Origin: Providencia zhijiangensis
GTDB lineage: Bacteria > Pseudomonadota > Gammaproteobacteria > Enterobacterales > Enterobacteriaceae
Length of the DNA: 64,000 bases
Direction: 5' to 3'
NCBI RefSeq assembly: GCF_030315915.2
Contig: NZ_CP135990.1
Span: forward strand, 2,728,001 to 2,792,000
In this document: piece by piece, positions 58,539 through 64,000 of the stretch
How the letters are laid out: the number at the start of each line of letters is the position of its first letter
How positions within the stretch are numbered: the stretch's first letter is position 1
Made by a program: the position numbers and the translations under genes
Notes under the pieces: model-generated
Told to the model about the DNA's origin: nothing
Database searches by the model: none
What the model saw: the letters and a program-made list of their open reading frames with translations, nothing else

Positions 58539-59480
58539 CTAATCATACATAAATGTCACGCCAATCACAGACTGCACTTTCCCTGCGGTTACCTGACCTT
58601 GAGTTCTCGAATATCGTGCGCTTAGTCCTAAGTTCACCGCTGAACTTCCTACTCGACCTAACTGGACGTTTTGGTTTGCTGGGATCGCATTACCATTGCG
58701 AACCATTTGGATCCCTACTCCTTTTGCAGCATTAGCACCAGACAGGGTATTAGCAAAAATATTGCTGCTCGTATCCGTTGTACCTGTTAAATAATAGGAG
58801 ATATTCTGGCTCGAAGCGCAATAGATAGATAAGGGTACCGGCTGAGCACTTCCCGGATATTCCGGTAAGTTGACCACCACATTACGCGAAGAAACATCAC
58901 AGCCACCAATAGGTACCACAACATCATTGTTGGCATACAAGTTCCATGTAAAGGTCGATGTATTGACGTTACCGCCCCCTACGATGTTAGAACCAACTTG
59001 GTACATTACCAATGTTGCAAAGTGGGTTCCTCGGTTAACCACTACACCACCCGCCGCAGAAATAGGGGTTAAATACAATTGGGTATTCCATGCGGTGTAA
59101 TTGCCCGATGGAAAATCTTGCTGGTGAGTTGGGTTAGTCAAAGGGAACGTATAGCTTGAGCCATAATATCGTAATGAGCCTCGAAAGTTATTCAATACCC
59201 CACCATAAGCGGAACCACGGATCATATTCACTTGGTCACGTCGCGCTGATGGGTCATCGTTCTTACAAAATATTGAATTCGACAAATCGACTACTAAGTT
59301 TTGACCAGCTTGAACACTTGGCTGCAAGTTAACATACGCATTGGCAGTCACTGGGCTTTGTGTGTAGCTTAAAACGTTTCCTGTTGAGTCGTAACAGGTA
59401 AAAGCATATGCCGAAGAAACACCGGCAAAATAGATAAATGAGTTAACACAGATTAATTTAACTAGCTGTTTTATATTCAT
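58539..59480 (-). CDS. fimH: FimH-like fimbrial tip adhesin
   Basis: A 313-residue two-domain adhesin. After a signal peptide ending SAYA, the lectin domain begins FTCYDSTGN and keeps the FimH residues F1, the N46-D47 pair (FCKNDDPS), D54 and Q133. The pilin domain (GGCDVSSRNVVV to VIGVTFMYD) closely follows FimH. The pocket rim differs: Y48 is D, I52 is R, and the 133-142 loop is five residues longer with no acidic residue. It sits last in the operon, as fimH does. An in-frame GTG at 59492 overlapping the previous stop is an alternative start. Confidence 0.92.
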   Translation of the reverse strand: MNIKQLVKLICVNSFIYFAGVSSAYAFTCYDSTGNVLSYTQSPVTANAYVNLQPSVQAGQNLVVDLSNSIFCKNDDPSARRDQVNMIRGSAYGGVLNNFRGSLRYYGSSYTFPLTNPTHQQDFPSGNYTAWNTQLYLTPISAAGGVVVNRGTHFATLVMYQVGSNIVGGGNVNTSTFTWNLYANNDVVVPIGGCDVSSRNVVVNLPEYPGSAQPVPLSIYCASSQNISYYLTGTTDTSSNIFANTLSGANAAKGVGIQMVRNGNAIPANQNVQLGRVGSSAVNLGLSARYSRTQGQVTAGKVQSVIGVTFMYD

Positions 59481-59488
59481 AATATTGC

Positions 59489-59998
59489 TCACAGATACGT
59501 ATAGGTGACATCAATTGCCGCTTGGATGGTGCCTTGTGTCGCCCCGCCTCTCACCGATATTGCTCTTACTTGTAAAGGAAAACTGGTTGAAAGCGTTGCA
59601 TCGCTGACTGGCATGCGTTTTTGTGCGCCGTTATTTAAATTATTGCCCGATGAATCTTGAAGTTGTAGCTGGATATTGCCTGCTGTACCTTGGTTTTTGT
59701 AGTATCCCACCGAATCAGCGACACCTTTGAAAGTCGCCATAACTACCGATGTACCAACAGGGCAATTGGTCAAATCCAGCGACACAGTATGCCAATCCGA
59801 TGCCGACCCCGGTGAGGTCAAATTGAACGTGTAAAGATCACCCAGATCCACATTGGCCGTCTTGGTTGATACCGTACAAGGTTTCGCAACAACGCTTCCA
59901 TTGACCGTCACTGTTACGTCAGCCGCGTGTGTGGAGGTTATTGATGAAGATAACAGCCCCAAAAATAAAACTGTCATCATTGTTGATTTATACGTCAT
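59489..59998 (-). CDS. fimG: Minor fimbrial subunit, FimG-like
   Basis: A 169-residue pilin with a signal peptide (ending THAADV), the N-terminal donor strand VTVTVNGSVVAKPCTVST, a disulfide (C of KPC with C of LTNCPVG) and the end AAIDVTYTYL that pairs with the chaperone. By position before the adhesin it should be the tip adaptor. Its stop overlaps the possible GTG start of the adhesin. Confidence 0.88.
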   Translation of the reverse strand: MTYKSTMMTVLFLGLLSSSITSTHAADVTVTVNGSVVAKPCTVSTKTANVDLGDLYTFNLTSPGSASDWHTVSLDLTNCPVGTSVVMATFKGVADSVGYYKNQGTAGNIQLQLQDSSGNNLNNGAQKRMPVSDATLSTSFPLQVRAISVRGGATQGTIQAAIDVTYTYL

Positions 59999-60014
59999 TC
60001 ATCGCATCCTCTAT

Positions 60015-60551
60015 TTACTGGAATTCGAGCGTAAATGTGGCGGTTGCTCGAATATGCCCTGCCGTAACGGGCAATTTTGACGCCATTAAACGTGCATTGA
60101 AATTGAGTGTATTGGCTTTTCCTGCCACTAAAGGCGTCCATGCAATATTATTTGAGTCCGCATTGAGGACTAATGGGTCTTTAGCACTGTCTAAAATCTG
60201 AATGCCTGCCCCTGTCGCATTTGCGCTACCGGGTTCTAATGCCAGTAAGGTTTTGTTACTCGAATCTGCAATACCGACAAACCCGACTTTGACTGCTGTT
60301 ACCGCAGAACCGCAAGGTGTTAGCTCAATACGAAACGGTACTGTTGGCGTCACTTCCCCCACTGAGTGCAGCTGTTTCACCGCATTCAGGAGCAAATCCA
60401 CCACTTGATTTTGTGAACCAGGAGCCACGGCACAAGTGTTATCTCGTACATTGCCTGTAATGTTAATGGTGCTATCCGCCGCCAATGCATTGGAACACAA
60501 GCACAAAGAGGTCAACATTGAGGCAAAGAAAATATTCGATTTATCAAACAC
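60015..60551 (-). CDS. fimF: Minor fimbrial subunit, FimF-like
   Basis: A 178-residue pilin: signal peptide [25 protein letters not shown], donor strand [18 protein letters not shown], disulfide to LTPCGS, and C-terminal [10 protein letters not shown]. It probably starts with GTG at 60551, because AAGGAG lies eight bases upstream and this gives a clean signal peptide; longer upstream starts would overlap the usher gene. By position it resembles FimF. Confidence 0.87.
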   Translation of the reverse strand: MFDKSNIFFASMLTSLCLCSNALAADSTINITGNVRDNTCAVAPGSQNQVVDLLLNAVKQLHSVGEVTPTVPFRIELTPCGSAVTAVKVGFVGIADSSNKTLLALEPGSANATGAGIQILDSAKDPLVLNADSNNIAWTPLVAGKANTLNFNARLMASKLPVTAGHIRATATFTLEFQ

Positions 60552-60561
60552 TATGGGCTCC

Positions 60562-63198
60562 TTAGAGGCACTCGGCACTATACTTACTGAGGATTTCATA
60601 TTGGCTTTCTGCTGGCAGTGTGTAATTAACCTTACACTGAGCATCCGCCCCATCTCCCCAACGTGCGATTAATTGTCCGGTTAACGGCAAACCAGTTAAG
60701 TAAACTTGCCCATCTTCCGCCACAATATTGCCACCACTATTTTCACCAGAAGAAACAACCGAACCGAATGGCACCGGTTTTCCATGGCGAGTTAATGTCA
60801 TCAGAACTTTGACCCCAACTTTCGGTTGGAAATCAGCGCGAACTACAGCACCACGAGTTGGCACCACATTCAGGACGGGATCATCCAGATCCACGTTGTT
60901 CGCTAACGTATTGGTATTCAAAGCAATACGGTTTTCACGATATTCAGTGGCATAAGGTAATACCGCATAGCCCCGCCAGTCAGTCTCAACCCCAGTTTGG
61001 TTTTCGACTTTCACATGTCCCGCACCCGGCGCTTTCACTAATACCACGGTATCGTTCATTGGTTGACTTAGCGTTAATCCATTTTCATGAGCTAAGACGC
61101 CCCCACTCACACCGTAGTAAACTTGGCGAATATTATCGGCATAGCTATAACCGACGTTGGCATTTCCATAAGCCCCGCGATAGTTCAGAGATGTATAACC
61201 CGTTCCTGAAGAGTTACCTTGCCCACCGCCTGCATACCCAGCTTGAACGCTATAACTTAAGTTATTGTCTTCCAATAACGTTCCGTATAAACCGGCGGTG
61301 TTATTTACGCGACCTTTGAGATCGTGAGAAACGTTGTAACTTGCGCTGGCATTACGCCAGATAGACTGACTGTCTGAACGTAACCAATGGCTAAAGGGAA
61401 TGTTGACGTTCAATGCCAGCATTTGGTCGTTGCCATCCTGCCATGAGTTTTTGGATAGGCTGTAACTTAATCCCCAGCTAATCCCTTTAATCAGCGTGTT
61501 AATCCCTACCTGTAATTGCTTATCCGCTTTACTGGTATTCCAATACGTTTCATGACTTCCCGTCACATACATAGTGGATTGCTCACCCAGCTGCTGGGTT
61601 AGAGTTAACTGAATTTTTTCGCGCTTGTTATAAGCTAAGTTGTAATAGTCAGAAAACTTAGGTGTCACTTGGATAATGCCGTCTTGCGTCGCAAGGTTAT
61701 ACCCTGACATCCGCTTGTAGGTCGTATCCGCAAATGAGTAGTAACCCTTTGTTGAGTACCGGTAACCCGCCAGCTGAATAATCGTGCCCGTTTCATTCAG
61801 AGATTTGTTATATAAGAAACGAATTGACTGACCTTGATGGTTGCTGTCATCCGGTAATTTGGCATTTGCATGGGTAATATCGATGGATAACGCCCCAAAG
61901 ATACCGATATTTTTACCTACCCCAGCGTTAAAAGCTTGGTAGCGATTAGCTAACTGAGTTCCACCATAGAGCGTCCAGCCATATGACAAACCGTGCAGTA
62001 ACGTAGTTTGTAAGAATGTCGGTTTTTCCTGATTGCCGCTTCCCGAACGGTAATCCCCTACAGTGACGGCATATTGAGTATGCCCTTCACGTTGGAGCAA
62101 CGGAACGGATGAATATGGCACGGTAAAGCTCTGTACGGATCCATCCGCTTCCGTGATCGTCACATGCAAATCACCACTATTCCCCGCAGAATAGAGATCG
62201 TTAATAACAAACGGTCCCGGTGGGAATGTGTTGCGATAGATCTCATAGCCATTTTGCTTAACAGAGACATCCGCTGTGCCGCGAGCGATCCCTCGGATCA
62301 CGGGTGCAAATCCTTTTTGGCTTTCAGGCAGCATATTGTCGTCCGAAGCTAATTGGATGCCTCGGAAGTTAACGCTGTCGAAAATTTCGCCCGGTGTGTA
62401 GCTATCACCCAGCGTTAAACGAGAGCGGATCACATTGATGCCGCGCTCTAAATAGGTATTGATATGTTCCCAGCGAGTTTCACTATTTGCTGTGCCTGTG
62501 CTGTGGCTCCATGTGGAGTTATCTCGTAAGCGCCACGCGCCAAAGTTTAAACCACTTTGTAAATTCAAATAGTTATAGCTACTGTGCTTTCCGTCTTGGT
62601 TACGCGCACTGCTTCCCGTCAGGCTATAGTTTAAAATACCTGCAGTGATCCCTGAATCCCAAAGCTCCGGAGGAATAAAACCTCGTGCTTTGTCTTTCAT
62701 AAACAGCTGTGGAACGGTGATATATAACCGTTGCAAACCCACATCAAATCTCGCCGTTGAATCCTTCACGGTGGATGATAATGGTTCACAGGTATCTTTG
62801 GGTTTCGTCTGTAATTCTGGCAGCGCTAATGTATTGATCCCCATCTTGGCCAATTCATTAGGCGTTAAACAAGGGGATAGCTGTTTATCATTTTTATCCA
62901 GAACAAAGTTCACATCCCGGGTAAGTAAATAACCATCATTAAGATAGACATCAACACGATAAGTCCCTTCAGGAACTTCTTGCCCTTGTTCAAACGCAGA
63001 TAAATCTGCGACTGCTGAAGGATCATCCGCTAAGAAACGGGGGTTAAAATATAACTCTGCCGTCGCCCATGTTGGATAAAGGCATGCGCTTATCAAGAAT
63101 GCCAGCGGAACCAAAGGAAAATGGCGTTCGAATCTGCATCCCAAAAATGATCCTTTTTTTGAAATTAATAGCCCTTTTTCAGATGTCAGATGTGACAT
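60562..63198 (-). CDS. fimD: Outer-membrane fimbrial usher, FimD-like
   Basis: An 878-residue usher that forms the secretion pore and assembles subunits from chaperone complexes. Order: signal region, N-terminal chaperone-binding domain ([40 protein letters not shown]), beta barrel with plug ([30 protein letters not shown]), and C-terminal domains with a cysteine pair near the end ([11 protein letters not shown] and YSAECL). GGAGGGAG precedes the ATG at 63198. Confidence 0.95.
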   Translation of the reverse strand: MSHLTSEKGLLISKKGSFLGCRFERHFPLVPLAFLISACLYPTWATAELYFNPRFLADDPSAVADLSAFEQGQEVPEGTYRVDVYLNDGYLLTRDVNFVLDKNDKQLSPCLTPNELAKMGINTLALPELQTKPKDTCEPLSSTVKDSTARFDVGLQRLYITVPQLFMKDKARGFIPPELWDSGITAGILNYSLTGSSARNQDGKHSSYNYLNLQSGLNFGAWRLRDNSTWSHSTGTANSETRWEHINTYLERGINVIRSRLTLGDSYTPGEIFDSVNFRGIQLASDDNMLPESQKGFAPVIRGIARGTADVSVKQNGYEIYRNTFPPGPFVINDLYSAGNSGDLHVTITEADGSVQSFTVPYSSVPLLQREGHTQYAVTVGDYRSGSGNQEKPTFLQTTLLHGLSYGWTLYGGTQLANRYQAFNAGVGKNIGIFGALSIDITHANAKLPDDSNHQGQSIRFLYNKSLNETGTIIQLAGYRYSTKGYYSFADTTYKRMSGYNLATQDGIIQVTPKFSDYYNLAYNKREKIQLTLTQQLGEQSTMYVTGSHETYWNTSKADKQLQVGINTLIKGISWGLSYSLSKNSWQDGNDQMLALNVNIPFSHWLRSDSQSIWRNASASYNVSHDLKGRVNNTAGLYGTLLEDNNLSYSVQAGYAGGGQGNSSGTGYTSLNYRGAYGNANVGYSYADNIRQVYYGVSGGVLAHENGLTLSQPMNDTVVLVKAPGAGHVKVENQTGVETDWRGYAVLPYATEYRENRIALNTNTLANNVDLDDPVLNVVPTRGAVVRADFQPKVGVKVLMTLTRHGKPVPFGSVVSSGENSGGNIVAEDGQVYLTGLPLTGQLIARWGDGADAQCKVNYTLPAESQYEILSKYSAECL

Positions 63199-63283
63199 GC
63201 TCCCTCCGCTCAACAATGTTGCTCAGCAAATTTCCAATTTGGAATGATGTTTAATTATTTTCGAGAAATAAAAACGTATGTTT

Positions 63284-63982
63284 TTACTGCATTTTTCCTG
63301 TCATTTTCGGCGTTAGTGCGCCGTAATCATTAATGGTTTGGTAGCTAATAGCACCATTTCCATTGGAAGGAACATTCACTGACGCATCACCAAATGGAGG
63401 AACAAGCACATTATCCAATTTTGCTGCACCGATTTTTAAATCTGTGACAGTGGCAAAATAAGGCGTTGGGTTAACCACAATCAGTGAGCTGCCTTGGCGC
63501 TTAAAGCGTAATTCTTCAGCCACTTTATCCGGTGCAATAGAGAGACCTGTAGGACGGTAATACAATTTAATGCGGCTAATAATCGCTAACTGCAACGTAT
63601 TCTCGCTCATGTTCGCTTTGTCCATTGCTGGAATCGCTTTCACATTCAGCCAAAACAGCGTTTCTCTGTCTTTCGGCAATTGGTTATTGGTCGCATCAAT
63701 AATGCGCAGTGTATTTTCTTTAACGCCTTTCATCGTGAAAAGAGGTGGTGTAATCGCAAATTGGCTATCTTTTTGGCCATTGGCATTTTCAACCCACGAT
63801 TGGATCAGAAAAACGCCCTTTTCATCATTATTGGTCACGGCAAGTTGAACCTGCTTTTGATCCGCAGGATAAATCACTCGCGTTGCACCTAATGCAACAC
63901 CTGCATAAACCTGAGTGGACACGGTTGAACAGAGTAAAAGTAATAAGGCGGTAATGAACTTATATGTTTTTCTGGTTTTCAT
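63284..63982 (-). CDS. fimC: Periplasmic fimbrial chaperone, FimC-like
   Basis: A 232-residue PapD-like chaperone with signal peptide ending VYAG and two immunoglobulin-like domains. GVALGATRVIYPADQKQVQLAVTNND, PPLFTMKGVKENTLRI (with the G1-strand alternation in LQLAIISRIKLYYRP) and NDYGALTPKMTGKMQ are nearly the E. coli FimC segments. It stabilises pilins and hands them to the usher. The start is complete at 63982; the main pilin gene would lie beyond the window. Confidence 0.95.
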   Translation of the reverse strand: MKTRKTYKFITALLLLLCSTVSTQVYAGVALGATRVIYPADQKQVQLAVTNNDEKGVFLIQSWVENANGQKDSQFAITPPLFTMKGVKENTLRIIDATNNQLPKDRETLFWLNVKAIPAMDKANMSENTLQLAIISRIKLYYRPTGLSIAPDKVAEELRFKRQGSSLIVVNPTPYFATVTDLKIGAAKLDNVLVPPFGDASVNVPSNGNGAISYQTINDYGALTPKMTGKMQ

Positions 63983-64000
63983 GTTTACATCTGTCCTTTT

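Overview
The window looks like the chromosome of an enteric gammaproteobacterium of the Morganellaceae type, most likely Providencia or a close relative. This is inferred from low to moderate GC, protein similarity to Escherichia coli SpeA, MetK, Hcp, Nap, Nrf and Fim proteins, and a gene order unlike E. coli. No rRNA, tRNA or CRISPR array was seen.

Bases 1-5587 are an AT-rich island abutting the 3' end of speA; its left end lies outside the window. It holds the tail of an unknown gene, a serine recombinase with a res-like site, a HEPN-STAND-TPR protein that looks like an anti-phage sensor/effector, an array of AGTACT motifs, and a tyrosine recombinase gene lying between two perfect 111-bp inverted repeats. 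Each repeat carries the last codons and terminator of speA.

Bases 5573-15495 are mostly core: speA, metK (with MetJ-like boxes), a Fic protein flanked by direct repeats, a BigR-like regulator with two YeeE/YedE sulfur-transport halves, sprT, and an MgtE-like magnesium transporter gene with an M-box riboswitch in its leader. That transporter gene is split after codon 36 by an IS3-family element with a 3-bp target duplication.

Bases 15496-31004 hold nitrosative-stress genes (hcp-hcr, and tehB, each with a strong NsrR-like site next to the start codon), clcA, a periplasmic Ntn hydrolase, yceJI, a glutathione transferase, an orphan mdcG-like gene, a FUSC protein, an oxidoreductase and two regulators. 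Bases 31076-33728 are a copper pair: a TonB-dependent receptor and a Met/His-rich DUF2946 protein.

Bases 33979-52271 are an anaerobic respiration block. napFDAGHBC and ccmCDEFGH run leftward; nrfABCDE and a fused nrfFG run rightward from a shared control region. Nap reduces nitrate to nitrite in the periplasm, Nrf reduces nitrite to ammonium, and Ccm plus NrfEFG attach haem. The expected ccmA and ccmB are absent from this cluster.

Bases 52379-63982 hold a small membrane protein, a frameshifted Cys-rich gene, yegD, a ferric iron ABC transporter (sfuABC-like) and a type 1-like fimbrial operon (fimCDFGH order). The tip adhesin of that operon has an altered mannose pocket.
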